The notes below the pieces were generated by a model that saw nothing but the letters and a program-made list of their open reading frames with translations, did not search any database and was not told the origin of the DNA. Positions 1 to 7,115 of a DNA stretch of 24,117 nucleotides are shown one piece after another (position 1 is the stretch's first letter; every line of letters starts with the position of its first letter). The position numbers and the translations under genes are program-made. Source of the stretch: CAZPWF01 sp964610775 (lineage in GTDB: Bacteria; Patescibacteriota; Saccharimonadia; Saccharimonadales; JACQNP01); NCBI GenBank assembly GCA_964610775.1, contig CAZSZC010000013.1:1-24117 (forward strand), given 5' to 3'.

Positions 1-88
1 CACAAATAGTAGATAGCTGCTCAATAACTGGTAGCGGATTACGCTCGCCATGGGTCAAAACTACTCCAGATAGTTCGGGAGGTTGCAT
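1..88 (-). CDS. Partial CDS running off the left edge, function unrecognised
   Basis: An open frame starts at the ATG on the minus strand at 88 and stays open for 29 codons to the window edge. The N-terminus reads MQPPELSGVVLTHGERNPLP, a short hydrophobic strand followed by a Thr-His-Gly segment. Such a start could open a nucleotide-binding or glycosyltransferase-like fold, but 29 residues are too few to assign it. The best support for a real gene is the promoter immediately upstream: TTGCAA, a 17-nt spacer, TATAGT, then 7 nt to the ATG, with no Shine-Dalgarno. It lies 38 bp downstream of pyrH on the same strand. Confidence 0.5.
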   Translation of the reverse strand, partial: MQPPELSGVVLTHGERNPLPVIEQLSTIC

Positions 89-95
89 AATTAAT

Positions 96-124
96 ACTAT
101 ATACTATTACTGTAGTAATTGCAA
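96..124 (-). promoter_or_regulatory. Promoter of the left-edge CDS, leaderless type
   Basis: On the minus strand, TTGCAA (124-119) is followed by a 17-nt spacer and TATAGT (101-96). The expected transcription start falls on or next to the ATG at 88. The -35 lies directly after the pyrH stop codon, so this gene need not be cotranscribed with pyrH. Confidence 0.5.
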
Positions 125-126
125 TT

Positions 127-837
127 TCAGGCTATTCTTGTTCCTACAGATTGGCCATTAATCAAGTTTTTTAAATTATCAGGTTGCATAGCGTTATAAA
201 CTACCACAGGCATATTCTGTTCCATCGCCAGACCCATAGCTGCTTTATCCATAACTTTTATTGAAGAGTCTTCTATGGCTTGCTGGTAATTGAGGCTCTC
301 GAATTTCTTTGCATCTGGATGCTTATTAGGATCCTTGTCATACACTCCATCAACTTTTGTGGCTTTTAGTACTGCTTCGCAGCCCAGTTCGAGGGCAATA
401 TTAACTGCGGCAGTATCATGAGTAAAATATGGTCTACCTATGCCGCCGGCAATAATAATGACTCGACCATGAGCAATGTGCTTTTCGGCTCGACGAAAAG
501 AATACATCTCGGCAACTTGATCTGCAAAAATATTACTCAAACAACGCGTCTCGATACCGTTGTGTTCAAATATGTCAGTTATCGCCATGGCATTAATCAG
601 ACCACTCAGCATACCCATATGATCACCAGTAACGCGTTTTATACCTTGACCAGCAACTTCGGCACCACGAACTAGATTGCCGCCACCAACCACTAGTATT
701 ATCTCGCAACCACCTTTGCGCGCCTTCTTTACCTCACTAGCGAAATAGTTAGCAACTTCAGGATCTATACCAGCCTCAAACTTACCAGCCAACTGCTCGC
801 CAGACAACTTCAGAAGTACTCTCTTGTAGTTACCCAT
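127..837 (-). CDS. pyrH: UMP kinase
   Basis: Bacterial UMP kinase phosphorylates UMP to UDP with ATP in the cytoplasm, in pyrimidine nucleotide synthesis. The protein has 236 residues, the normal family length, and is an amino-acid-kinase fold. Visible signatures are KLSGE at 10-14 (phosphate-binding lysine loop), GGGNLVRG at 51-58, DHMGML at 72-77, and the nucleotide-binding stretch ending KVDGVYDKDP near 162-171. The start is the ATG at 837; no alternative upstream start is needed. No Shine-Dalgarno is seen. A TTGACT (871-866, minus) lies upstream with a weak GACTAT or TAGACT -10, so the mRNA is probably short-leadered or leaderless. It ends in TGA, which argues for the standard genetic code. 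It is divergent from xthA. In many bacteria pyrH sits beside tsf and frr; neither is seen here. Confidence 0.95.
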   Translation of the reverse strand: MGNYKRVLLKLSGEQLAGKFEAGIDPEVANYFASEVKKARKGGCEIILVVGGGNLVRGAEVAGQGIKRVTGDHMGMLSGLINAMAITDIFEHNGIETRCLSNIFADQVAEMYSFRRAEKHIAHGRVIIIAGGIGRPYFTHDTAAVNIALELGCEAVLKATKVDGVYDKDPNKHPDAKKFESLNYQQAIEDSSIKVMDKAAMGLAMEQNMPVVVYNAMQPDNLKNLINGQSVGTRIA

Positions 838-873
838 TAATCGATAGTCTAGCAGATCCTGGTCTAGTCAAGC

Positions 874-879
874 TATACT
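874..879 (+). promoter_or_regulatory. -10 element of xthA, leaderless type
   Basis: TATACT ends 7 nt before the xthA ATG at 887, which places the transcription start at the start codon. No convincing -35 is seen at the standard spacing. The pyrH -35 candidate lies on the opposite strand at 871-866, so the two divergent promoters overlap within 49 bp. Confidence 0.45.
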
Positions 880-886
880 TAAACAC

Positions 887-1687
887 ATGAAATTATACTC
901 GTGGAATGTAAATGGTATCCGAGCCGTAGTTAATAAAGGCTCGTTTCAGGACTTTATAAAAAATCACAGCCCAGATATTTTATGCCTACAAGAAACTAAA
1001 GCTATGCAGGGCCAAGCAGAAATAGATCTTTCTGACTACAAAGAATACTGGAATTCCGCTACAAAAAAGGGTTATTCTGGGACTGCTATCTTTTCAAAAA
1101 CTGAACCACTGTCAGTTAGCAAAAACTTCCCGGATGATATTGTTTCTAAGTACGGAATAAAAAGCGACAAATACGGCAACCCAAATGATGAAGGTAGGGT
1201 CATGGTAGCGGAGTTTGATAACTTATTTGTAGCTACCGTCTACACCCCTAATAGTAAGGGAGACCTATCCAGACTAGAGCTGCGAGATAAATACTGGGAC
1301 CCGGCATTTTTAGCCTACATGAAACAGCTCGAAGCAAAAAAGCCAGTAGTTTTTTGTGGTGATCTGAACGTGGCACACAAAGAAATCGATTTAGCAAATC
1401 CCAAGCAAAATATTGGCAAGCATGGCTTTACAGATGAAGAGCGAGCAGGTTTTCAAAACTTTTTAAATGCTGGCTATATTGACACATTTCGCAAGTTTTA
1501 CCCAGACCGCACGGAAGCCTATACTTGGTGGACGCACTGGGCTAACGCTCGTGCACGCAATGTAGGTTGGCGCATAGATTATTGGTTAGCAAGTAATTCG
1601 ATAGCAAATAACATCGCATCCGCAGAGATCCACCCTGACGTACTAGGTTCTGATCATTGTCCGGTAAGTATTGAAATAAACATCTAG
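887..1687 (+). CDS. xthA: Exodeoxyribonuclease III (AP endonuclease)
   Basis: This is a Mg-dependent DNA repair nuclease of the endonuclease/exonuclease/phosphatase family that cleaves at abasic sites and degrades 3' ends. The 266-residue length is normal. Conserved active-site motifs are all present: WNVNGIR at 6-12, the metal-binding LQET with E36, CGDLNVAH with D159 and N161, a C-terminal WRIDYWLAS segment (substrate binding), and GSDHCPV with the catalytic pair D256/H257. The start is ATG 887, placed by a -10 box 7 nt upstream. It is followed after 19 nt by the NnrD-like gene on the same strand, so cotranscription is possible although the functions are unrelated. Its repair role fits functionally with the SRAP protein about 13 kb away, but there is no physical link. 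Confidence 0.95.
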   Translation: MKLYSWNVNGIRAVVNKGSFQDFIKNHSPDILCLQETKAMQGQAEIDLSDYKEYWNSATKKGYSGTAIFSKTEPLSVSKNFPDDIVSKYGIKSDKYGNPNDEGRVMVAEFDNLFVATVYTPNSKGDLSRLELRDKYWDPAFLAYMKQLEAKKPVVFCGDLNVAHKEIDLANPKQNIGKHGFTDEERAGFQNFLNAGYIDTFRKFYPDRTEAYTWWTHWANARARNVGWRIDYWLASNSIANNIASAEIHPDVLGSDHCPVSIEINI

Positions 1688-1706
1688 AATAGATGAATGA
1701 GTTGTA

Positions 1707-2489
1707 ATGACCACGGAATCATACTGGCTGCGACAAGATAAAGAACCGCTTTTCCCGGATCTGCTCTGGAGTAAGCCAGAAAACAAGCAGCAGGCCGGAA
1801 AATTACTAATAATCGGCGGTAATATACACGGCATACAAGCACCGGCACAAGCATATTCTGCCGCACAATCTGCTGGTATTGGTGTGGCTAGGGTACTTTT
1901 GCCCAGTTCAGTGTCAAAATCGATTGGAAACACCTTTGAGGGTATTATTTACAGTATGAGTAATAAGAGTGGCGGATTCAGTGCTCAATCATTAAGCGAC
2001 TGGCTTGATAATGGGCAATGGGCTGACTGTGTAGTGCTGGCCGGAGATACAGCTCGTAACAGTGAAACTGCAGTGGTGACAGAAAAATTTATTGAAAAGT
2101 ACTCTGGCCAACTATGCATAACACAAGACTGCCTTGATCAGTTTATTAATTCACCTCTGAAATTATTTAATAGACCAGAAACAACACTAGTGGCCTCATT
2201 CGGACAGTTACAAAAAATGTGGGCACAACTCGATATGCAGGAAGTTTTATTGCAACGAAATGGCATACCCAAAAACATAAAGATAATCCACGATCTAACT
2301 GCTAAATACCCAGCCAATATAGTCATTAAACAAAACGATCAAATTATTGTAGCCGTGGGCGGAAAGGTTAGTACAACAACAAACAGAGAAGATGTATGGC
2401 GGGTAGTAACCGCCGCCAAAATAGCAGTATGGTGGTTGCAAAACCCGATGAAACCATTCGAAGCAATAACTACAGCACAGCAATATTGA
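1707..2489 (+). CDS. NAD(P)H-hydrate dehydratase-like protein (ribokinase fold), divergent
   Basis: The N-terminal half resembles the C-terminal domain of YjeF/NnrD, the ADP-dependent enzyme that repairs hydrated NAD(P)H. It shows GKLLIIGGN at 31-39, HGIQAPAQAYSAAQSAG, RVLLP at 62-66, and later a TLVASFGQL strand. At 260 residues it matches a stand-alone NnrD, without the YjeF epimerase domain. The C-terminal GxGD catalytic loop of the family is not recognisable: the corresponding stretch near 220-231 reads NRED at 226-229 and then runs straight into the last helix. It may therefore be inactive, or specific for another substrate. The start at ATG 1707 has no Shine-Dalgarno; TAGAAT at 1685-1690, overlapping the xthA stop, could be a -10. 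It ends in TGA. Confidence 0.65.
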   Translation: MTTESYWLRQDKEPLFPDLLWSKPENKQQAGKLLIIGGNIHGIQAPAQAYSAAQSAGIGVARVLLPSSVSKSIGNTFEGIIYSMSNKSGGFSAQSLSDWLDNGQWADCVVLAGDTARNSETAVVTEKFIEKYSGQLCITQDCLDQFINSPLKLFNRPETTLVASFGQLQKMWAQLDMQEVLLQRNGIPKNIKIIHDLTAKYPANIVIKQNDQIIVAVGGKVSTTTNREDVWRVVTAAKIAVWWLQNPMKPFEAITTAQQY

Positions 2490-2514
2490 ACTATTTATGT
2501 AATTGTTGTATCGT
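2486..2514 (+). promoter_or_regulatory. Candidate promoter of the 312-aa orphan
   Basis: TTGAAC (2486-2491), a 17-nt spacer and TATCGT (2509-2514) lie 6 nt before ATG 2521. The -10 match is modest. This placement favours ATG 2521 over the in-frame TTG at 2503, which would lie upstream of the transcription start. Confidence 0.35.
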
Positions 2515-2520
2515 ATAGTG

Positions 2521-3459
2521 ATGCAAGGTGTACATCATAAGAAACTACCAAGAACAGCGTTCAGTAATATCTCTGATTGCCAGAAAGCAGAAAGAACGTT
2601 TATTCAGACGGACGATCCCGACAAAAAGCTGTCTGCTGTTCACTTACTAGAACGATCTAGTAATTGGAGAAGCTGTAACAATATAGCTAGTCTAGGTTCT
2701 ATGCTCGTCGAGCTTTCCGTCTCTCAAGAATATTCACCAGATCAGCGAGTTGACTTCATCTCTCGTGGCAAAGAATACCTAGAGCAAGCTTCTCGACATA
2801 GGTTTAGTCGATTTAATTCATCCGTGTTCCATACCAAGCAGCTACTTGCTAATATAGGTATATTTCAGGCATTTGCAGTTGATATTAATCCATCGCGAAA
2901 AGTAGTCAATGAAGCAAGGGATCAGACTATTGATGTGGCAAGACAAATACTTACAGAAGAAAAGGGCGTTTTAAAACACTATAGCAAATTGTCCAGTGAA
3001 ATGGGAGTCATCAGAGGCTCACAAGCTGAACTTATCGGGATGATCTTGCTGCAAAGATTTGAACATAACGAACTTGGTGATCTAAGCTATTTAACTTTGC
3101 CGTCTCACTATAGTGAAGACAGGTCATTGTCTCTTGGTCGTATCCTACGCTCTTGGGATATTTCGGTATACACTCGAGCTGATAATGATGATCCTTACGA
3201 GTTAACTTATCCTGTTCAAATAAAGAGTTACCGCGAAAGAGATCAAAAACGAATATACGACGACTCTGTCGTTTTGGTGCACATTGGACAAGATCTTGCC
3301 TTTCAGCCTCATCCAACACCCGACCACAGCGAAGAGCGTTCAAGAACTTTCCCGGTCAGTGTAATGCTGAGCCATATAGTTCAAGAATATGACGGTGATG
3401 CATCTCTAACTTCAGATATAGACAAAAGAACTCAACTACTACTCGAAGTTTTGGGTTAG
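2521..3459 (+). CDS. Orphan protein with a possible PD-(D/E)XK nuclease-like core
   Basis: A 312-residue soluble protein I do not recognise as a named family. The N-terminal half is helical and rich in Arg/Ser. The C-terminal half has the spacing expected of a PD-(D/E)XK-type nuclease: a helix with E170 (SQAELIGMILLQRF), a strand with D213 (SWDISVYTR), and 20 residues later a strand carrying Q233-I-K235 (YPVQIKSY). Replacement of E-x-K by Q-x-K occurs in known members of that superfamily. This is inference from motif spacing only. An in-frame upstream TTG at 2503 would add six residues, but promoter placement favours 2521. It is convergent with the transglycosylase-like gene, separated by only 7 bp. 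Confidence 0.6.
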   Translation: MQGVHHKKLPRTAFSNISDCQKAERTFIQTDDPDKKLSAVHLLERSSNWRSCNNIASLGSMLVELSVSQEYSPDQRVDFISRGKEYLEQASRHRFSRFNSSVFHTKQLLANIGIFQAFAVDINPSRKVVNEARDQTIDVARQILTEEKGVLKHYSKLSSEMGVIRGSQAELIGMILLQRFEHNELGDLSYLTLPSHYSEDRSLSLGRILRSWDISVYTRADNDDPYELTYPVQIKSYRERDQKRIYDDSVVLVHIGQDLAFQPHPTPDHSEERSRTFPVSVMLSHIVQEYDGDASLTSDIDKRTQLLLEVLG

Positions 3460-3466
3460 CGACTAG

Positions 3467-4087
3467 TTAGCACTCAGTCGCAGGATTGTGAGTTGACCAG
3501 TGTGAGCTTAGACCCTGTTCCTGGGCCTCTAAAAACAAAAGTGTTTGTACGCCCGGATCGGTCCAATTAGCTCTGATGGCAGCACGATTTGTGACTTCAG
3601 TACCGTTATAGTAGTAAGTCATACCTAATTCTCTCCATGCTTCAACATTTATACTGTGATTAGCGACATATTCAGCGGTGGGCTGGACAAACTGAAACAT
3701 ACCGCGTGACGGAAGGCCCTTCTGGGCATTGCTATCCCAAGTGTTCGTAACGCTCGTCTGATAATTGCTTTCGCGTTTGGCAACGCAAAGCGCTCTTTCT
3801 GGACGTGTGTGATATTCCAGAGCAGCCCATCGGATGAAGTCTTGCGGGTCAGTTTTAGCATCTGGAACGATCTCTGAATACGTTGCGGTGGTCGTCGTTT
3901 CTCCACGGAAAGTATTATTAGATGAAACTGGGGTCATAGCCCCCGCCGAAGCTGCCTCTGTCTCTGCTGTAGTTGCGCGATGATATAGAGATAAAATAGC
4001 TACCCCAATAGATAATGAAGCCGCTACTACGCGAATCGTTTGACCACGTCTATCAATATAGCCATCACCAAGTTCTGACGTATACAT
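3467..4087 (-). CDS. Membrane-anchored SLT-type (lysozyme-like) transglycosylase
   Basis: The protein has a short cytoplasmic N-terminus, a signal anchor (VVAASLSIGVAILSLYHR), a Thr/Ser/Ala-rich linker, and an SLT-like domain in the last ~125 residues. The domain shows VAKRESNYQ with the likely catalytic Glu (E106 from this start) and SRGMFQFVQPTAEYV, the GMFQ-type motif of lytic transglycosylases. It should act outside the membrane on peptidoglycan. The ATG at 4087 is preferred to the one at 4093, because a strong TAGACA-17-TATAAT promoter places the transcription start near 4088. Two Cys near the start and end of the domain (VAK-preceding C and the C-terminal TEC) could form a disulfide. 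Related genes include resuscitation-factor-like and phage-tail transglycosylases; no phage genes are nearby. Confidence 0.75.
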   Translation of the reverse strand: MYTSELGDGYIDRRGQTIRVVAASLSIGVAILSLYHRATTAETEAASAGAMTPVSSNNTFRGETTTTATYSEIVPDAKTDPQDFIRWAALEYHTRPERALCVAKRESNYQTSVTNTWDSNAQKGLPSRGMFQFVQPTAEYVANHSINVEAWRELGMTYYYNGTEVTNRAAIRANWTDPGVQTLLFLEAQEQGLSSHWSTHNPATEC

Positions 4088-4095
4088 AAACATTT

Positions 4096-4124
4096 ATTAT
4101 AGCAGATTATCGTTCTTTTGTCTA
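4096..4124 (-). promoter_or_regulatory. Promoter of the transglycosylase gene, leaderless type
   Basis: On the minus strand TAGACA (4124-4119), a 17-nt spacer and a perfect TATAAT (4101-4096) stand 8 nt before ATG 4087. This is one of the strongest promoters in the window and decides the start codon. Confidence 0.7.
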
Positions 4125-4144
4125 TAATTTAGTGACTAATCGTC

Positions 4145-4172
4145 AAAATAAAAAACACCCACGATTTGTGAG
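4145..4172 (-). terminator. Rho-independent terminator after tRNA-Leu
   Basis: On the minus strand, CTCAC (4172-4168), loop AAATC and GTGGG (4162-4158) form a 5-bp stem with one U-G pair. It is followed by a T-rich tract (4157-4145). It begins 10 nt past the encoded CCA of the tRNA. Confidence 0.55.
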
Positions 4173-4181
4173 CATTTCTTT

Positions 4182-4266
4182 TGGTGGGCGAGGAGGGAAT
4201 CGAACCCTCAATCCGTTAGGAACACGATTTTGAGTCGTGCGCGTATACCAGTTCCGCCACTCGCCC
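4182..4266 (-). tRNA. tRNA-Leu (anticodon CAA), CCA encoded
   Basis: An 85-nt type II tRNA. The acceptor stem GGGCGAG pairs with CTCGCCC. The anticodon stem is CACGA/TCGTG around loop CTCAAAA, giving anticodon CAA, which reads TTG codons. A long variable arm (TTCCTAACGGATT, with a TCC/GGA stem) identifies it as Leu. The T-arm is GAGGG-TTCGATT-CCCTC. Discriminator A and the CCA end are encoded in the DNA. It is divergent from the sortase gene, and a terminator-like hairpin follows. Confidence 0.93.
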
Positions 4267-4282
4267 TTGTCCGAATAGGAGA

Positions 4283-4313
4283 ACAGATGACATTGTACTA
4301 TAATGACATCTGT
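4283..4313. repeat. 31-bp imperfect palindrome in the tRNA-Leu/sortase divergent promoter region
   Basis: ACAGATGACATT (4283-4294) and AATGACATCTGT (4302-4313) are inverted arms with one mismatch around a 7-bp centre. The heptamer ATGACAT also occurs twice as a direct repeat (4287-4293, 4303-4309). The centre overlaps TATAAT on the plus strand (4299-4304, toward the sortase) and TATAGT on the minus strand (4302-4297, toward the tRNA). It could be an operator acting on both promoters, or a hairpin in a leader. Confidence 0.5.
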
Positions 4314-4333
4314 TATAGCTAGATCTAGCATGC

Positions 4334-5521
4334 ATGACTGAACATCATAAGGTAAACAATCATTCAACATCGAACGGTACTGGTGGGAGTAACGATCCAG
4401 CAGTGGAGCTTTTGCGTCAAAAAATTAGCAACCTTTATCATGATGAGCCCGATACAAAAAAGGAAATAATTGACGCCGAGCAAGCTGGCCGACATCGCAG
4501 TAAGCATCAGCAATTCCTGCATCAATTAACTACTTCCGGTAAATCATTGGCCGAAATTCAAACCGCCTGGCATAGATACTACATAGAACTACCCGATAAT
4601 GAAAAGCACGAGGTATGGCAAGAGTTCTATACTCAACACGGTACTCATTTGGCGCAAACACAACATACCGCGGCTGAACAAAGTCCGATAAAGCACCCAG
4701 CGGAAATACACTCCAGTAAACAACAAAGTACCCATAACGATAATCGCAGTGTGGCAGATGTTAAAAACCAAATACTAAGTAACGTTCAAAAAAACAGTCG
4801 TAAAAAATTAAGCAAAAAGGCTCATTTTCACTCACTTTTATTTGGCTTAGGCGTTGGTCTAATAACAATAGCTTTCTTATTGTTTGGCTTCTTTAATGAG
4901 AGATTCATTGCTCCTTTTATATCTCCAAGCAAGAACGTCAGCAACGCACCAATAATTATCGATGCCAGCACGGCAGCAGTGGGACCAGAATCCAAAATTA
5001 TAATACCCAAGATTAATGTTGAAATCCCTGTCGTTTACGATGAACCATCGGTAGAAGAGAAGTCCATACAGCACGCACTTGAGCGCGGGGTCGTTCATTA
5101 TGCTAGCACTCCTGAGCCGGGACAAACTGGCAATGGAGTTATCTTTGGTCATTCCAGTAATAACATTCTCAATAAAGGCAAGTACAAGTTTGCATTTGTA
5201 TTATTGAAGCGCCTTGAAGCAGGTGACACATTTATACTCCAGAAGGACGGCAAGCGCTACGTTTATAAAGTAACTGATAAAAAAATAGTTAAACCTTCGG
5301 ACGTTTCAATACTAAACAACCAGGCTAGCGGATCAACAATGACACTAGTGACCTGTGATCCGCCAGGAACTTCTCTAAATAGACTACTAGTTGTCGGCCA
5401 ACAGATATCTCCTGATCCGAGCAGTAATATTGCCAGTAAATCAAAGCCCAGTGACTACACACCCAAAACACTTCCAAGCAATGCTCCTAGTCTGTGGGAT
5501 CGCTTGACTAGTTTCCTTTAG
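4334..5521 (+). CDS. Sortase family transpeptidase with a long cytoplasmic N-terminus
   Basis: Sortases cleave sorting signals on exported proteins and join them to cell-wall or pilin substrates outside the membrane. The catalytic triad is visible: H273 in VIFGHSSNN, C341 in TLVTCDPP and R350 in TSLNRLLV. Layout: a hydrophilic, helical, Gln/His-rich N-terminus (1-160), a basic stretch, one membrane segment (about 167-188), then the sortase beta-barrel (about 215-358) and a Pro/Ser tail. The N-terminal region is much longer than the usual sortase signal anchor. The start is ATG 4334; another ATG at 4330 is out of frame. TATAAT at 4299-4304 would give a leader of about 23 nt. No LPXTG-type substrate is encoded in the window. 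The stop codon overlaps that of the convergent PEGA gene. Confidence 0.88.
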   Translation: MTEHHKVNNHSTSNGTGGSNDPAVELLRQKISNLYHDEPDTKKEIIDAEQAGRHRSKHQQFLHQLTTSGKSLAEIQTAWHRYYIELPDNEKHEVWQEFYTQHGTHLAQTQHTAAEQSPIKHPAEIHSSKQQSTHNDNRSVADVKNQILSNVQKNSRKKLSKKAHFHSLLFGLGVGLITIAFLLFGFFNERFIAPFISPSKNVSNAPIIIDASTAAVGPESKIIIPKINVEIPVVYDEPSVEEKSIQHALERGVVHYASTPEPGQTGNGVIFGHSSNNILNKGKYKFAFVLLKRLEAGDTFILQKDGKRYVYKVTDKKIVKPSDVSILNNQASGSTMTLVTCDPPGTSLNRLLVVGQQISPDPSSNIASKSKPSDYTPKTLPSNAPSLWDRLTSFL

Positions 5522-6999
5522 TTTGTCGGTTTTATTAATAGATCAGAGTTAACTAATGCAGTTTTGTTTTTTACTGTGAATGAAGGACTAATGGTAAACA
5601 GCTGCTTGTAGTCTCGGTCGAAGAATGGAGTAAAGGCCGGATCACTACTAATTATTGTCTGCTGATTCGTGCCGTCGAAGTCCCAAATGTTTAATTTGCC
5701 ATCACTAACTGCTGTTAATCTATGGCCATCCATCCATGTCGCCTTATAATCTGCCGGCAGTTTTAACTTGGTCTCGTAACGAAATTGTCGCTTATTTTCG
5801 GCATCATATACCGCAAAACTGTTTCCACCTTGTATAGCTATACATCGCGTATTAGAGGAGAATGACAGGTACTCAACCGGCGAATTAAGCCTAAGAAGAA
5901 CCGACGGAACAGGCAATCGCGCATCATTATCTTTAAGTTCACCGAATGGATCTATATAGACAAAGACCTTCTGTTCTGTAGACGCACCAGCAGCCAAGTA
6001 CCACTTACCATCAAACTGTGCTATATCGAGTAAGTACTTTGGGCTCTGTCCAATTTCTCGCAATGTATAGGTTTTGTCGCCATCCTTAATATTCACCAGG
6101 GTCTTGCCAGTTGGTGCGTTTAGCTCGGTTGCATATAAAACTTTATCCGAGCCATGAGGTTGAAAGCTAACTACTCTCTGAGCGACTGGTGTTACTTGTT
6201 TGGACTGCAAAACAGCCGTCGATAGTTCGCCACTGGTTTTGTCATGAAGATAGTAATGGTCGTACTTTTTATCCCTCAAGCGCATATCAGAAATCACTCT
6301 CGAAAAGTGAGTAGTTAGGTTAACCGCTTCCGTGGGCACCTCACGATCAATTAGGACAAACTCCTGTCCGCCGTCATAAACATGTTTCACTATAAGATGA
6401 CGATTATCGGTCGACCATTCAATTGGAGTAATAACATGTTTGGTGCCAGTTTGGGTTAGAACAGTTGTAGGTAACGATATTGGACTTGGCTCTGTGTTGT
6501 CTTTGGTCAAATCATATGTCGAAAAATTATTAATATTTCCCGGCTGTTGTATCACCAACCAATGTCTGTCTGGGCTTTGTGAGGCTAGGATAGGGGTGTT
6601 TGCGAAAAGCTGAGCGTCTTTGGACACCAATTTCTCAGGGAATAAAAACGGGTAAATAAACCGCTCTATTACGCCACCCTCTATTGTGGCATCGTGCTTC
6701 CAATTCCTGTAGCCTTGTCGCTGTAATTCAATAGAATATGACCCGGCTGGCATAACAAGTCTTGTATCCGTCGTTCCTTTATCCTTGCCATTAATTACGA
6801 CTTTGGCACTATCCGGGTGTGCGTCCAAAAACAACAATCCATTTTGAATTACGGTTTTAGTCTTGGGGTCAATATTGAATCCAAAAGAGAAATACCATAA
6901 TAGTATTGTACCTATAAGTAAGGCAACAGCCATCAGTGCATATCCTACATATAGTCTGATTGTATGCGAGCGTTTCTTTTTTGGGTCAAGGAAGTCCAT
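5518..6999 (-). CDS. Membrane-anchored PEGA-domain protein with a probable beta-propeller
   Basis: A 493-residue protein with a basic N-terminus, one membrane segment (about 17-38) and a PEGA domain at about 53-105 (GLLFLDAHPDSAKVVINGKD, then a PAGSYSIELQRQGYRNW segment typical of the family). The long remainder has repeated beta-strand blocks with Asp/Trp turns (SPDRHWLVI, STDNRHLIVKH, FDGKWYLAAG, SSNTRCIAIQGG, NIWDFDG), consistent with a WD40/TolB-like propeller. PEGA proteins are surface-exposed and often bind other envelope components. The role here is unknown. No Shine-Dalgarno is seen before ATG 6999; TAAAAT at 7017-7012 is a possible -10 with a 12-nt gap. The stop overlaps the sortase stop by 4 bp (TTAG), so the two genes meet tail to tail. 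Confidence 0.8.
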   Translation of the reverse strand: MDFLDPKKKRSHTIRLYVGYALMAVALLIGTILLWYFSFGFNIDPKTKTVIQNGLLFLDAHPDSAKVVINGKDKGTTDTRLVMPAGSYSIELQRQGYRNWKHDATIEGGVIERFIYPFLFPEKLVSKDAQLFANTPILASQSPDRHWLVIQQPGNINNFSTYDLTKDNTEPSPISLPTTVLTQTGTKHVITPIEWSTDNRHLIVKHVYDGGQEFVLIDREVPTEAVNLTTHFSRVISDMRLRDKKYDHYYLHDKTSGELSTAVLQSKQVTPVAQRVVSFQPHGSDKVLYATELNAPTGKTLVNIKDGDKTYTLREIGQSPKYLLDIAQFDGKWYLAAGASTEQKVFVYIDPFGELKDNDARLPVPSVLLRLNSPVEYLSFSSNTRCIAIQGGNSFAVYDAENKRQFRYETKLKLPADYKATWMDGHRLTAVSDGKLNIWDFDGTNQQTIISSDPAFTPFFDRDYKQLFTISPSFTVKNKTALVNSDLLIKPTN

Positions 7000-7040
7000 A
7001 GTTGCTCAAGTATTTTAACCTATTTTTTGTTTATTTGTGC

Positions 7041-7069
7041 TTGCAGCTACGCCTATCTAGGTTTAAGAT
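7041..7069 (+). promoter_or_regulatory. Promoter upstream of the 353-aa membrane protein
   Basis: TTGCAG (7041-7046), a 17-nt spacer and TAAGAT (7064-7069) predict transcription from about 7076. This leaves roughly 40 nt of leader before GTG 7116 and rules out the far-upstream in-frame TTG at 7002. Confidence 0.5.
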
Positions 7070-7115
7070 AAATATTAACGATCTAACACACGAAAGTCGA
7101 GAGGGAAAAACTAAA

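Noticed and set aside
3460..3480. CGACT/AGTCG inverted repeat at the convergent junction as a bidirectional terminator
   Set aside because: Only 5 bp with an 11-nt loop, no T-tract on either strand, and it overlaps coding sequence.
7002..7115. N-terminal extension of the 353-aa membrane protein from TTG 7002, with a hydrophobic first stretch like a signal peptide
   Set aside because: A promoter candidate at 7041-7069 lies inside it and a Shine-Dalgarno-like site precedes GTG 7116; TTG 7002 also overlaps the divergent PEGA promoter region.
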